Of a DNA stretch of 44,016 bases, positions 8,703-17,474 are shown piece by piece. Origin of the DNA: Ignavibacteriota bacterium. Its GTDB lineage: Bacteria > Bacteroidota > Ignavibacteria > UBA10030. Under the pieces are notes generated by a model. That model did not search any database and was not told the origin of the DNA. It was given only the letters and a program-made list of their open reading frames with translations. A program made the position numbers and the translations under genes. The stretch covers positions 32,196-76,211 of the forward strand of contig PLMK01000071.1 in the NCBI GenBank assembly GCA_003142475.1. Direction: 5' to 3'. Within the stretch, counting starts at the first letter, position 1; every line of letters begins with the position of its first letter.

Positions 8703-9329
8703 TCATTTAACTTCACCAAACATTTCCTGTTCAACTTCTTGAAAAATGATATGACCGATAGTAATATGTCCTTCTTGAATTCGCTGTGCATCGTCTGATG
8801 GAACAATGATGGCAAGGTCAACAAGGTCTTTCGATTTACCGCCATTTTTACCAAGAAAACCAATTGTAGCCAATTTCATCTCACGCGCTTTTTTAAATGC
8901 ATTGTTCACACTATTAGAATTTCCGCTTGTAGAAATTCCAATAATCACATCGCCTTCGTTGCCCAGCGCTTCAATAGAGCGGGTGAAGACGTTATCATAA
9001 CCGAGATCATTGGCGCCGGCAGTCAGCATAGACGAATCAGTGGTGAGTGCAATTGCCGGTAGACCAGGACGTTTAATAAGAGGGCTGAGGCGAATCACAA
9101 ACTCTGTTGCGAGGTGCTGTGCATCTGCCGCGCTGCCGCCGTTACCGCAAAGCAGCACTTTCTTCTTGTTGTTGAATGCGTTAATAATAATATCCACCGC
9201 CTTAGAAATATCCGGTGAACATTGTTGTAAGATGCGGAGCTTCGTGTCGCTGCTTTCTCTAAGCGAATCACTGATGAACTTATTGCGTGAAAGCTTTTTA
9301 TCTATGGATAGTGTCATTGGCAGCCCCAT
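8703..9329 (-). CDS. gmhA: SIS-domain phosphosugar isomerase, GmhA family (sedoheptulose 7-phosphate isomerase)
   Basis: 208 residues. GmhA turns sedoheptulose 7-phosphate into D-glycero-manno-heptose 7-phosphate, the first step to ADP- or GDP-heptose for lipopolysaccharide or glycan. Motifs: CGNGGSAADAQHLATEF (61-77), GISTSGNS phosphate loop (131-138) and the C-terminal QEGHITIGH. The four zinc ligands of E. coli GmhA (H61, E65, Q172, H180) line up with H72, E76, Q185 and H193, with identical spacing. The start at 9329 is an ATG; a second in-frame ATG at 9317 is also possible. It lies between GGGPS (12 bp upstream) and the sugar transferase, which fits surface glycan synthesis. No other heptose genes are in the window. 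Confidence 0.87.
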   Translation of the reverse strand: MGLPMTLSIDKKLSRNKFISDSLRESSDTKLRILQQCSPDISKAVDIIINAFNNKKKVLLCGNGGSAADAQHLATEFVIRLSPLIKRPGLPAIALTTDSSMLTAGANDLGYDNVFTRSIEALGNEGDVIIGISTSGNSNSVNNAFKKAREMKLATIGFLGKNGGKSKDLVDLAIIVPSDDAQRIQEGHITIGHIIFQEVEQEMFGEVK

Positions 9330-9341
9330 CGTGTCTTCTAC

Positions 9342-10085
9342 TTAAGATGTGTGAATTGCGTTGGCGAATTCTTGAATGATTGAACTGTGTGAATTTTCTT
9401 CGATGATGGTTCCAGTTACAATGAATGAAGCGCCAGCTTTCACTTTATTTTTTGCCTCTTCCGGCGTTTGTATTCCGCCGCCGACAATGACCGGAAGTGA
9501 ACAATACTTTGTGACCTTCTTTACCATCGCATCAGGTACAGATTGTTTGGCACCGCTGCCTGCTTCTAAGTAGAGTAATTTCAATCCAATGAGTTCTGCC
9601 GCAAGCGCGTGCGCGACAGCGATGTCCGTCTTTTCACGAGGAATCGGTTTCGTATTGCTCATAAATTCTACCGAAGTTACATTTCCGCCGTCGATTAACA
9701 TATACCCAGTTGAAATAGCTTCAAGTTCCATTCGTTTAATAATCGGAGCAGCATTTACTTGATTGCCAATAAGATAATCCGGATTGCGCCCGCTGATGAG
9801 CAGAAGAAATAGAATCGCATCAGCTTCAGCAGAAACCTGCGATACGCCGCCGGGGAAAATTATAACCGGCGCTTTCGTGTTTTCTTTGATGATCGCCAGA
9901 GTTTTGTCGAATTCATTCGAGAGCATGAGACTGCCGCCGACAAGAAAAGCATCTGTTCCTGCATTCGTTGCTTCGCGGATAAAAGCAGGCAGTTTCTTTG
10001 GATCAATTTTATCCGGATCGATGAGGAGCAAATATCCTGCACCTCGGTCACGCTTGATTTTCAGAAGTTGTTCAAAGGTTGTCAT
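9342..10085 (-). CDS. Geranylgeranylglyceryl phosphate synthase family protein (PcrB/GGGPS, group II-like)
   Basis: 247 residues forming a TIM barrel. The family joins a polyprenyl diphosphate to sn-glycerol-1-phosphate through an ether bond. Visible signatures: the N-terminal LLIDPDK, FLVGGS, the FPGG turn, the YLEAGSGAK loop and the phosphate-binding VGGGIQTPEEAK and IVTGTIIEEN at the C-terminus. The length matches the longer bacterial/archaeal group II enzymes (about 245) rather than the shorter Bacillus PcrB (about 230). Homologs are known in Bacteroidota and other FCB bacteria. Prenyl chain length cannot be told from sequence alone. It sits 10 bp after alaS and 12 bp before gmhA in the same run. 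The family call is firm; the substrate is inferred. Confidence 0.88.
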   Translation of the reverse strand: MTTFEQLLKIKRDRGAGYLLLIDPDKIDPKKLPAFIREATNAGTDAFLVGGSLMLSNEFDKTLAIIKENTKAPVIIFPGGVSQVSAEADAILFLLLISGRNPDYLIGNQVNAAPIIKRMELEAISTGYMLIDGGNVTSVEFMSNTKPIPREKTDIAVAHALAAELIGLKLLYLEAGSGAKQSVPDAMVKKVTKYCSLPVIVGGGIQTPEEAKNKVKAGASFIVTGTIIEENSHSSIIQEFANAIHTS

Positions 10086-10095
10086 CTGATTCTAT

Positions 10096-13032
10096 TCACT
10101 TTCTTAAAAAAGATTCCACAACCGATTTCGTTTGTGCAAGTGCTTCATCTAACTTTGAAACATCTTTTCCGCCGGCAGTTGCCATATGCGCACGTCCGCC
10201 GCCTCCTCCTCCGACAATTTTAGCGATTGACCCGACAACTTTTCCGGCTTCGATTATTTTCGCGGCAACGAGATCATCTGTAACGACGCAGACGAGCTGA
10301 ACTTTATCTTCAATAACACAAGCCAGCAGCCCGACGCCGCTGCCAAGTTTTGATCGAAGCGAATCGCCAAGGTTTTTTAACTCATCGATTGAAGCGGCAG
10401 ATACTTTCGCTGCAACCAGTTTGATATCCCCAATTGTAACAGCAGAGGCAATCAATTCATCCATCGAACCGGAAAGTGATTTTAAACGGGATTTGGCAAT
10501 TTCTTTTTCCCGCTTCTTCTTTTCCTCGTTGTCTTGTTCAATAACTTTTTGCAGAATTATTTTGTTTTTGTGTAATTGTGTAAAATAACTTGCTAATTCT
10601 GGAGAAGCCTGATTGGGAATGGGTGGAAGCTCTTTAATATCTTTAATTTGTGATTTGAATATTTCCTCAAGTTGGTTAAAAGCAAAATTATATCCAGCTT
10701 CGAATTCTTGCTTTTGTTTGATAAGATAATCTAGTGCGTACGTACCCGTTACCGCCACGATACGCCTAGTGCCGCTTGCAACGCTACTTTCCTCGCAAAT
10801 CTTGAAGTAGCCGATCTCACCGGTGTTATTGACATGTGTGCCGCCGCAAAACTCGATACTGAAGTCGCCGAACTGAATCACGTTGACGAAGTCGCCGTAT
10901 TTATCGCCAAAGAACATCAACGCGCCAAGCTTATTCGCTTCTTCGAATGGAATGTTATTCAAACCCGGAGTGCGCGGAATATTTTCTTTGATCTTCTCGT
11001 TCACGAGTGATTCGATGTCGGCAAGTTCCTGATCGGACAGCTTAGCAAAATGCGCGAAGTCGAACCGTAAATAATCCGGTGCAACCAATGAGCCGGCTTG
11101 ATGCACATGCGTTCCAAGAATCCGGCGCAGTGCATTATGCAGTAAATGCGTGGCGGAGTGATTACGTTGTATGGAAAGGCGGCGTTCTTTATCAACTTGT
11201 GCCTTGATACAGGTATCTTCTTTTAAATCTGTAGCAAGAGTGCGCAGAAAATGAATATTTATATTTCCTTTTCTTTGCGTATCAATAATTTCAATAATTT
11301 TATTTTGAATGAATATTTTTCCCCTATCTCCAATTTGTCCTCCAGATTCCCCGAAAAATGGGGTCTTTGCAAGAACGACCATATTTTCTTGTGTACGTAA
11401 TACTTGAGTTTCAATCTCAAGCGTATCGTATCCACAAAATGTTGACTTATTTTCTAAGTCATCAACTTCAAACGATTTAATTTCATCTTTTCGTGTTGCT
11501 TCGGAAAAATGGATCAATTCGCGATTACTTATATCGTCGTTAGGTCTACCTATTCCTCTTGAACTTTCCTTTTGTTTCTCCATTAATTCATTAAATTTCT
11601 CAATATCAACTGAAAGACCGATATCTTTTGCAAGTGATTGGGTAGTTTCTGTTTGCAAACCGTACGTAGTGTAAAGTTTAAAGGTATCCTCGCCAGTAAT
11701 AGAAACTATATTCAAGCGCTTTAATTCTTCGCTAATAGTTAATTTAACTTCATTGGGAGAATAAATGGTGGGACTCAAAAAAATGATTGTATTTCCATTA
11801 GACTTAAGATCATCAACACGCCAGTTTCTATCAATAGTACCATTCTGTATTAAAACTTTTCGAATTGGTTCACCAACAATATTTCGATAGAAATAGTCCA
11901 AACCCAAATTGTTCATTTCGGTTTTACTAAATCTTTCTTCTTCAGTTTGAATAATGTGTTTTATAATTGTCTGTTTCTGAACGAGTTCTGGATAAGCATC
12001 GCCCATCGTTTTCACGACAGCATCCACAATCTTATAGATAAAAGGCTCGTGAAAATTTAAAATGCGACCAAACCGAGCAGCTCGGTTAAGAACTTGTTTT
12101 AATACATATCCTCGGCCTTCGTTTGAAGGAACAGCTCCATCGGCAATTGCAAAAGATAACATACGTGTATGGTCAGCTATAACGCGAATAGCAGTATCTA
12201 TATCAGTCCATACGCTTCGTGGATCTGACGGTAGTGTTCTGCTATATTTTTTATCCGCTAAGACTTCGATGGATTCGATAATTGGTGTAAAGAGATCTGT
12301 ATTATAGTTTGACTTTTCATTTTGCAGTACAGCGCAAACGCGCTCGAATCCCATTCCGGTATCCACGTGCCTGGCCGGCAGGGGAGTAAGTTTGCCGGTT
12401 TCATCACGATTATATTGGATAAAAACGAGATTCCAAATCTCCATCACTTCCGGGATACCTGCATTTACCATTTCTGCGGTTGCAGTTCCATCAAGTGTGC
12501 GGTCGATGTGAATCTCAGAGCATGGCCCGCATGGTCCTGTTTCACCCATTTCCCAAAAATTATCTTTTTCGCCAAAGCGTAAAACATGGCTTGGGTCGAT
12601 ATCGGTAACAGTCTTCCAAAGTTGTTCTGCCTCTTGGTCGTCTTTATACACTGTTGCCCAGAGGCGGTTCTTGGGCAGTCCCCAGACTTTTGTCAGCAAT
12701 TCCCACGCCCACGCGATGGCTTCTTTCTTGTAATAGTCTCCGAACGACCAGTTGCCAAGCATCTCAAAGAATGTGTGGTGATATGTGTCGCGTCCGACTT
12801 CTTCAAGGTCATTGTGCTTGCCGCTGACACGAATACATTTTTGTGTGTTTGCCGCGCGCTTGTATGAGCGTTTACCATTGCCAAGGAATACATCCTTAAA
12901 TTGATTCATTCCTGCATTTGCAAACAGAAGTGTTGGGTCGTCGTATGGAACAACTGGTGAACTTGAAATAATTGTGTGCCCGCGTTCTTCAAAAAATTTT
13001 AAAAAACTGTTTCGGATTTCGGCTGAAGTCAT
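10096..13032 (-). CDS. alaS: Alanyl-tRNA synthetase with central insertion
   Basis: 978 residues, about 100 longer than the usual bacterial enzyme. It charges tRNA-Ala and edits mischarged Ser/Gly. The N-terminal class II catalytic domain is clear (FFEERGHTIISSSPVVP, FANAGMNQFKDVFLG, the TGPCGPCSEIH loop). The editing-site zinc motif is H625-x3-H629 with C729-x3-H733 (CGGTH), and the C-terminal DHHA1/C-Ala domain has the Gly-rich VGGGGGGRAHMATAGG. Between FSKTEMNNLGLDYF (368-381) and ITGEDTFKLYTTYG (about 445) there are roughly 55 extra residues, and the usual KLYDTYGFP is diverged. This middle part is strikingly AT-rich compared with the rest of the gene. The start is 5 bp after the clpS stop. 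No frameshift is seen; essential motifs are intact. Confidence 0.95.
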   Translation of the reverse strand: MTSAEIRNSFLKFFEERGHTIISSSPVVPYDDPTLLFANAGMNQFKDVFLGNGKRSYKRAANTQKCIRVSGKHNDLEEVGRDTYHHTFFEMLGNWSFGDYYKKEAIAWAWELLTKVWGLPKNRLWATVYKDDQEAEQLWKTVTDIDPSHVLRFGEKDNFWEMGETGPCGPCSEIHIDRTLDGTATAEMVNAGIPEVMEIWNLVFIQYNRDETGKLTPLPARHVDTGMGFERVCAVLQNEKSNYNTDLFTPIIESIEVLADKKYSRTLPSDPRSVWTDIDTAIRVIADHTRMLSFAIADGAVPSNEGRGYVLKQVLNRAARFGRILNFHEPFIYKIVDAVVKTMGDAYPELVQKQTIIKHIIQTEEERFSKTEMNNLGLDYFYRNIVGEPIRKVLIQNGTIDRNWRVDDLKSNGNTIIFLSPTIYSPNEVKLTISEELKRLNIVSITGEDTFKLYTTYGLQTETTQSLAKDIGLSVDIEKFNELMEKQKESSRGIGRPNDDISNRELIHFSEATRKDEIKSFEVDDLENKSTFCGYDTLEIETQVLRTQENMVVLAKTPFFGESGGQIGDRGKIFIQNKIIEIIDTQRKGNINIHFLRTLATDLKEDTCIKAQVDKERRLSIQRNHSATHLLHNALRRILGTHVHQAGSLVAPDYLRFDFAHFAKLSDQELADIESLVNEKIKENIPRTPGLNNIPFEEANKLGALMFFGDKYGDFVNVIQFGDFSIEFCGGTHVNNTGEIGYFKICEESSVASGTRRIVAVTGTYALDYLIKQKQEFEAGYNFAFNQLEEIFKSQIKDIKELPPIPNQASPELASYFTQLHKNKIILQKVIEQDNEEKKKREKEIAKSRLKSLSGSMDELIASAVTIGDIKLVAAKVSAASIDELKNLGDSLRSKLGSGVGLLACVIEDKVQLVCVVTDDLVAAKIIEAGKVVGSIAKIVGGGGGGRAHMATAGGKDVSKLDEALAQTKSVVESFLRK

Positions 13033-13037
13033 AAGAA

Positions 13038-13328
13038 CTATATTTCAATCTGTGTGTTAAGCGCAATCTCTTCTAATATATGTGACACTTTTAGGCAGTT
13101 GTCCATCTGTCCTTCAAACACCATCGCTTTGCCGGTTGTGTGGACTTCCCAGGTCAGCGCTTCTGCTTTCGCAGTATCACAACCAGTGGCTTTAATGATT
13201 TGTCCAATTACTTCGTCGAATGAATGAATTTCATCATTGAACAAAACCACTTTTGCCGGTTGTTCAATCAGAACATCTGTATCTTTTTCTTCTTGTTGAA
13301 GAGGATTTTGTAATGGAGCTTGAGCCAT
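13038..13328 (-). CDS. clpS: ATP-dependent Clp protease adaptor ClpS
   Basis: 96 residues. ClpS binds proteins with N-degron residues and hands them to ClpA/ClpC for ClpP degradation. The family core is visible from about residue 26: KVVLFNDE (N31, D32, E33 correspond to the NDD substrate-pocket residues), EVHTTGKA with the conserved H63, and the last helix VSHILEEIAL. The first 20 residues are a Gln/Pro/Glu-rich flexible tail, as in other ClpS proteins. It is the first gene of the clpS-alaS-GGGPS-gmhA run, with a plausible promoter directly upstream. No clp protease gene lies in the window. Confidence 0.85.
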   Translation of the reverse strand: MAQAPLQNPLQQEEKDTDVLIEQPAKVVLFNDEIHSFDEVIGQIIKATGCDTAKAEALTWEVHTTGKAMVFEGQMDNCLKVSHILEEIALNTQIEI

Positions 13329-13359
13329 AACAATTCTTAGTTACGAAATTTCTTACAGT

Positions 13360-13388
13360 ATGATACTGAAAAATGCTCAGTCTTTCAA
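13360..13388 (-). promoter_or_regulatory. Putative sigma-70-type promoter of the clpS-alaS operon
   Basis: Read on the minus strand: TTGAAA (13388-13383), 17 bp, TATCAT (13365-13360). The transcript would start about 25 nt before the clpS ATG (13328). A perfect 6+1+6 dyad, CAGTATGATACTG at 13356-13368, covers the -10 element and could be an operator. The assignment rests on consensus match and position. Confidence 0.4.
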
Positions 13389-13447
13389 GAAACTGATTTG
13401 ATTCAGATTTTATTAACGAATTGAATGGGAAAGGTCGATTAGCAGGT

Positions 13448-15139
13448 CTATTTCGACAAAATCATCTTTTTTACGATCGATTGATTTCCGGATTCCAATC
13501 TGGAAAAGTACGTTCCTGAGGGGAATGCCGCTCCATCAAATGTAACTTGATGGGTTTCTCCCGCTAACGAGGTGCGGTTGAAGAGAGTAGCGATAGCTTG
13601 TCCTAAAATATTAAAAATACGGAGAGAGGTCGGCCCATCATTTACAGTGGAGAAACTAATCGTTGTTGAAGGATTGAAGGGATTGGGATAATTATCGTTT
13701 AATGTGAGTTTTTTATTCACATTCACAATCTCAATGCCACGTTCGCCATAAAAGGTTATTGCTCCATCATTATCAATTTGCTTTATTCGGTAGGAATATT
13801 TACCTGGTGATCCTAGGCAGTCTTCAAATGAATAATGATGTTCCGAATTACTAGTACCCGCACCTGCGATAAACGCCACTTTCGTCCAATTGTTGCTGTC
13901 AATTGTTGTTTGTGATTTACGACTGCGTTGAATTTCAAATCCATAGCAGTTTGTTTCAGTAGCAGTGCTCCACGAAAGAAATGCATTATTGTCTTTGGCG
14001 GCGACGGTGAAAGAAGTTATTTGAACAGGTAACGGATCACCATCGATTGGCAATCGAGTGGATATGATCCTGAATTTTGGATCGCCGATTACTACTTCCA
14101 TCCATGAAAGGAATTTTGTCGCGGCATAATAGGATTCAGCGACAGTGTATCCATCTACATACATTGATAAAAGGATACTGACGTCTGTGATCGTATTGGA
14201 GTAAGGTTCATACGTATATCCTTTTACGGCGGTGATACCTTCTGCGATCAAATCAGCGATCAAAGATTGGCCATAGACAGGGGGATAGGCAAAGCTGCGT
14301 GCGGAAGTTGAAACGTAAGTCTCTCCAATTGCCCCCGGTAGATATGTGTTATGTGGTATCGCATTGGTTGTGTGGTTTGAATCATTGCTTCCCCAGCTAA
14401 CATAACCGAGGACATTTGACTGATTGGTCAGAAAAGTAGTAGTTTTATCAAGAGTGACTATTTGTCCTCTTGCAAGTAAAGAATCTGCCGCCATGTTCAT
14501 ATTATTATTCAGATCCGGAGCAAGTAATTGGTATGTCGGATCTTCGTCGAGAACAAAATTTGCTCCGCTTGGAATAAAAGGGGAGATGGAGGAGGAACGA
14601 TCGATTAAATTTTTAATATCACTAAAGGAATATCCATCGAGACGAGTCACAAGATAAATTCCAAATTTAGCCCTGGTAAAATCATATTGTTGATTATAAT
14701 ACGGGGAATTAACCCAACCAGAGTTGCCGATATATGAGGCATACGGACCGAGGATCAGTGAGAGTTCGCTTTCGACGGAAGAATTCGAATTTAATCCGTT
14801 TCGTTTTACTTTCAGAGGTACACCTTTGGTAGTAACAATATAGTTTATACTGTCCTTCAGATTTCGAGAAATTAGGAGAGATTCAATTTGTTGTCGGAGA
14901 TTTTCGAATTGCATGCTGTCAATTTCTTCGGTCATTGGCGCTATAACGTAAATGAGATTTTTTTCTGGAATATTATGGATATTGGCGAAGTATCTTCCAA
15001 TGCTGTCTGAAATACCGCTGGAGCTATCGATGATGACAGCGACGTCTTTGTATGTTGCGGTTTGTGCCGCAGCAGGGTGCGAAATAATCAATAAAAAGAG
15101 AAATGTAAGTTCTCCCACCACTGGCTTTAATTTCTTCAT
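13448..15139 (-). CDS. TIGR03790-family secreted protein with T9SS sorting domain
   Basis: About 563 residues. A signal peptide (KKLKP...FLFLLIISHPAAAQ) is followed by a TIGR03790-like domain (about 30-355), marked by the start TYKDVAVIIDSS, YFANIHNIPEKNL and YIVTTKGVPLKV. Next is a fibronectin III-like segment (about 370-470, FLSWSTATETNCYGFEIQRS) and a C-terminal T9SS type A sorting domain (last ~80 residues: NYPNPFNPSTTISF, a GQAIATL turn, a final VKKMILSK). The T9SS domain predicts secretion across the outer membrane with surface anchoring. The function of TIGR03790 proteins is unknown. The ATG at 15139 is preferred to the GTG two codons upstream at 15145. It stands alone, 119 bp downstream of the clpS side and far from icd. 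Confidence 0.82.
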   Translation of the reverse strand: MKKLKPVVGELTFLFLLIISHPAAAQTATYKDVAVIIDSSSGISDSIGRYFANIHNIPEKNLIYVIAPMTEEIDSMQFENLRQQIESLLISRNLKDSINYIVTTKGVPLKVKRNGLNSNSSVESELSLILGPYASYIGNSGWVNSPYYNQQYDFTRAKFGIYLVTRLDGYSFSDIKNLIDRSSSISPFIPSGANFVLDEDPTYQLLAPDLNNNMNMAADSLLARGQIVTLDKTTTFLTNQSNVLGYVSWGSNDSNHTTNAIPHNTYLPGAIGETYVSTSARSFAYPPVYGQSLIADLIAEGITAVKGYTYEPYSNTITDVSILLSMYVDGYTVAESYYAATKFLSWMEVVIGDPKFRIISTRLPIDGDPLPVQITSFTVAAKDNNAFLSWSTATETNCYGFEIQRSRKSQTTIDSNNWTKVAFIAGAGTSNSEHHYSFEDCLGSPGKYSYRIKQIDNDGAITFYGERGIEIVNVNKKLTLNDNYPNPFNPSTTISFSTVNDGPTSLRIFNILGQAIATLFNRTSLAGETHQVTFDGAAFPSGTYFSRLESGNQSIVKKMILSK

Positions 15140-15545
15140 AGACACGCAATCAAATGTATTATTATATACCCATAACTATTTGTAATCTAACATCTTTCAA
15201 TAAGAACTAGTTCTAATATACACTTCTTATCCCCTTATGGCAATATCATAAAAGTTACAGGTAATATGCCATTTGCTGGATTTGATTTAACTGTTTTGAG
15301 GTAAAAAGAGAAAGCTAAAACAAAGGGAAAAACGTGTTTTTTGTAAGAAAAGGAAATAGAATGATCAGAACGGAAAAAGGGAGTTATAGATTCTACAAAA
15401 GGAATACTATCACTTAGTAATTATAAGACGTTTGCTAAGCAGGTTTGAGGTTTTGGGGATCTATCTTTCCAGTGGCCGAAGATCTGATAATGTATCAAAC
15501 GAAGTCTGATTAAAAATTGCAGATCTTGAAAAGATTAATCATTGA
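15140..15545. other. Intergenic region with a 12-bp perfect palindrome
   Basis: About 400 bp between icd (which ends at 15546) and the TIGR03790-T9SS gene, both on the minus strand. It must hold the promoter of the T9SS gene, but I cannot place one with confidence. The one structured element is AGAACTAGTTCT at 15203-15214, a perfect dyad about 64 bp upstream of the T9SS gene and a possible operator. I see no reading frame with coding character and no convincing terminator for icd. Confidence 0.4.
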
Positions 15546-16793
15546 CTACATATTTTTGATAATTACGTCGCCAAATTCTGAGCACTTTACTTCTTTAGCT
15601 CCTTCCATGAGCCGTGCAAAGTCGTATGTAACTATCTTTGCTTGAATGCTTTTATTGAGTCCTTTGATGATGAGATCAGCGGCTTCATTCCAGCCCATAT
15701 AGCGCAACATCATTTCACCGGAGAGAATGACAGAACCGGGATTCACCTTATCCTGATTAGCGTACTTTGGTGCAGTGCCATGGGTTGCTTCGAAGACTGC
15801 GAAGCCATTTTCATAATTTATATTGCCGCCAGGTGCAATGCCAATGCCGCCGACTTGCGCAGCAAGCGCATCGGAAATGTAATCGCCATTAAGATTGAGT
15901 GTAGCGATGACATCGTATTCAGCAGGACGCGTGAGAATTTGCTGAAGGAATGCATCTGCAATAACATCCTTAATAATAATTCCATCAGGAAGCTTCACCC
16001 ATGGACCTCCATCGATAAGCGTACCGCCAAATTCTTTTTGCGCCAGCTCATAGCCCCAATCTCGGAAGCCGCCTTCAGTGAATTTCATAATGTTACCCTT
16101 GTGCACTAACGTCACAGATTTGCGCTTATTCTTGATGGCATATTGAATCGCCGCGCGAACTAAGCGCTTTGTTCCTTCCTCGGAGACTGGTTTAATACCG
16201 ATGCTGGAAGTTTCGGGGAACCGAATCTTCTTCACATCCATTTCTTTTTGCAGCCATGCAACAATTTTTTTTGCCTCCGGTGTTCCAGCTTTCCATTCAA
16301 TGCCCGCATAAATATCTTCTGTGTTTTCTCGGAAGATGACCATATCGATTAATTCCGGATGCTTCACAGGCGATGGCACTCCGGTAAAATATTGCACAGG
16401 CCGCAAACAAACGTAAAGATCCAGCATTTGTCGTAATGAGACATTAATAGAACGAATGCCGCCGCCAATTGGTGTTGTTAACGGACCTTTAATAGCAACA
16501 ATATATTCTTTAATGGCAACAAGTGTGTCATCGTGGAGCCAAGTGTTGGGACCATATATTTTGTTCGCTTTCTCACCGGCGAATACTTCAAACCAAATTA
16601 TCTTTTTCTTCCCGCTGTAAGCTTTTGCAACAGCAGAATCAAATACACGTTGTGATGCGCGCCAAATATCTGGTCCTGTGCCATCACCTTCAATAAATGG
16701 AATGATGGGCATATCCGGAACATTGAGTTTACCGTTCACGAATTGTATTGGTTGTCCTGTGGCTGGCGGTGTGAGTTTAACATAGTGTGTCAT
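15546..16793 (-). CDS. icd: Isocitrate dehydrogenase (NADP+)
   Basis: 415 residues. TCA-cycle oxidative decarboxylation of isocitrate to 2-oxoglutarate with NADPH formation in the cytoplasm. It matches the E. coli type closely along its whole length: substrate residues S115, N117, R121, R131 and R155 (E. coli S113, N115, R119, R129, R153) occur in [21 protein letters not shown] and [14 protein letters not shown]. The coenzyme segment [17 protein letters not shown] keeps the Lys-Tyr pair that selects NADP. No truncation. It starts 16 bp after the HIT gene's stop, so both probably share the promoter at 17259-17287. Confidence 0.96.
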   Translation of the reverse strand: MTHYVKLTPPATGQPIQFVNGKLNVPDMPIIPFIEGDGTGPDIWRASQRVFDSAVAKAYSGKKKIIWFEVFAGEKANKIYGPNTWLHDDTLVAIKEYIVAIKGPLTTPIGGGIRSINVSLRQMLDLYVCLRPVQYFTGVPSPVKHPELIDMVIFRENTEDIYAGIEWKAGTPEAKKIVAWLQKEMDVKKIRFPETSSIGIKPVSEEGTKRLVRAAIQYAIKNKRKSVTLVHKGNIMKFTEGGFRDWGYELAQKEFGGTLIDGGPWVKLPDGIIIKDVIADAFLQQILTRPAEYDVIATLNLNGDYISDALAAQVGGIGIAPGGNINYENGFAVFEATHGTAPKYANQDKVNPGSVILSGEMMLRYMGWNEAADLIIKGLNKSIQAKIVTYDFARLMEGAKEVKCSEFGDVIIKNM

Positions 16794-16809
16794 CGGTTTT
16801 CATCTTTCT

Positions 16810-17235
16810 CTATAATGCCGGTGGTTTGATAAATTTCCGAATCATCGTCCCGTACTTTTTCATATCGCCGCCGGAATATTCTTTAAGATTGAGAACGAAT
16901 CTAATGTTGTCATTGCGATATCGTGGTGTGATATGGAGATGAAAGTGAAATACGGATTGCCCGGCAATAGTGCCATTATTGGAAAAGAGATTATATCCTT
17001 CAAGCTTCAAACTCTGCACCAACGCAAGTGTGACAATTTTTGCTGCCTGAAGAATGGAGTGATATGTCTCCTCTGGTAGGTCTAAAAAATCATTGCAATG
17101 CTTTTTCGGAAGAATCAGCGCATGACCCAAATGAATTGGATTGATGTCGAGAACGGCAATAACATGGTCGTTCTCATATAGAACTTCCGACGGAATTTCT
17201 TTGGAAACAATTTTGCAGAAAATACAGTTAGTCAT
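16810..17235 (-). CDS. HIT-family nucleotide-binding hydrolase
   Basis: 141 residues. HIT proteins hydrolyse purine nucleotide phosphoramidates or dinucleoside polyphosphates. The catalytic triad motif H97-F-H99-L-H101-I-T is intact. C4-x2-C7 near the N-terminus, together with H46, matches the structural zinc site of HinT/Hit-like proteins. LILPKKHCNDFLDL and NNGTIAGQ are family segments. The length is typical. It is the first gene of a likely two-gene unit with icd. The precise substrate is not predictable; Ap4A hydrolase-like activity is the usual alternative to Hint phosphoramidase. Confidence 0.9.
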   Translation of the reverse strand: MTNCIFCKIVSKEIPSEVLYENDHVIAVLDINPIHLGHALILPKKHCNDFLDLPEETYHSILQAAKIVTLALVQSLKLEGYNLFSNNGTIAGQSVFHFHLHITPRYRNDNIRFVLNLKEYSGGDMKKYGTMIRKFIKPPAL

Positions 17236-17258
17236 AGAATTCTTTTTCTCTTGTTGAA

Positions 17259-17287
17259 AATTTATCCAAATATGCGCGTAAAGTCAA
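17259..17287 (-). promoter_or_regulatory. Putative sigma-70 promoter of the HIT-icd unit
   Basis: On the minus strand: TTGACT (17287-17282), exactly 17 bp, TAAATT (17264-17259). Five of six bases match the canonical -35 box. A start about 7 bp further on gives a leader of some 15-17 nt before the HIT ATG at 17235. It lies back to back with the tRNA promoter. Confidence 0.5.
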
Positions 17288-17309
17288 AAAACCATTGCTA
17301 AGAAAAAAC

Positions 17310-17338
17310 TTGTTTCGCAAACCATTCCTTGATATATT
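17310..17338 (+). promoter_or_regulatory. Putative sigma-70 promoter of tRNA-Leu
   Basis: TTGTTT (17310-17315), 17 bp, TATATT (17333-17338). Transcription would start near 17346, about 6 nt before the mature tRNA 5' end at 17352. The position and spacing fit a tRNA promoter. Confidence 0.5.
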
Positions 17339-17351
17339 TAATAAACGAAGC

Positions 17352-17437
17352 GCCGAAGTGGCGGAATTGGTAGACGCGCTGGACTCAAAATCCAGTTCGA
17401 CTCAAATCGAGTGGGGGTTCGAGTCCCCCCTTCGGCA
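17352..17437 (+). tRNA. tRNA-Leu (anticodon CAA)
   Basis: 86 nt. The acceptor stem GCCGAAG pairs with CTTCGGC and the discriminator base is A; CCA is not encoded. The anticodon stem CTGGA/TCCAG carries the loop CTCAAAA, giving anticodon CAA, which reads UUG. The long variable arm can pair ACTC with GAGT, as expected for class II tRNA-Leu. The T arm is GGGGG-TTCGAGT-CCCCC. All stems are fully paired, so this is a functional gene, with a promoter upstream and a terminator directly downstream. A 63-codon open frame across it is spurious. Confidence 0.96.
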
Positions 17438-17443
17438 CAGAGA

Positions 17444-17474
17444 AGCTCGTGAGCATTATGCTTACGGGCTTTTT
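17444..17474 (+). terminator. Rho-independent terminator of tRNA-Leu
   Basis: An 11-bp stem (AGCTCGTGAGC with GCTTACGGGCT, including two G-T pairs) with loop ATTAT spans 17444-17470 and is followed by TTTTC. It begins 6 nt after the tRNA end. The stem strength and position make it a convincing intrinsic terminator. Confidence 0.8.

Noticed and set aside
15642-16109. 155-codon open frame antisense to icd
   Set aside because: It lies fully inside icd on the other strand, has no family resemblance, and icd is an intact, sure gene.
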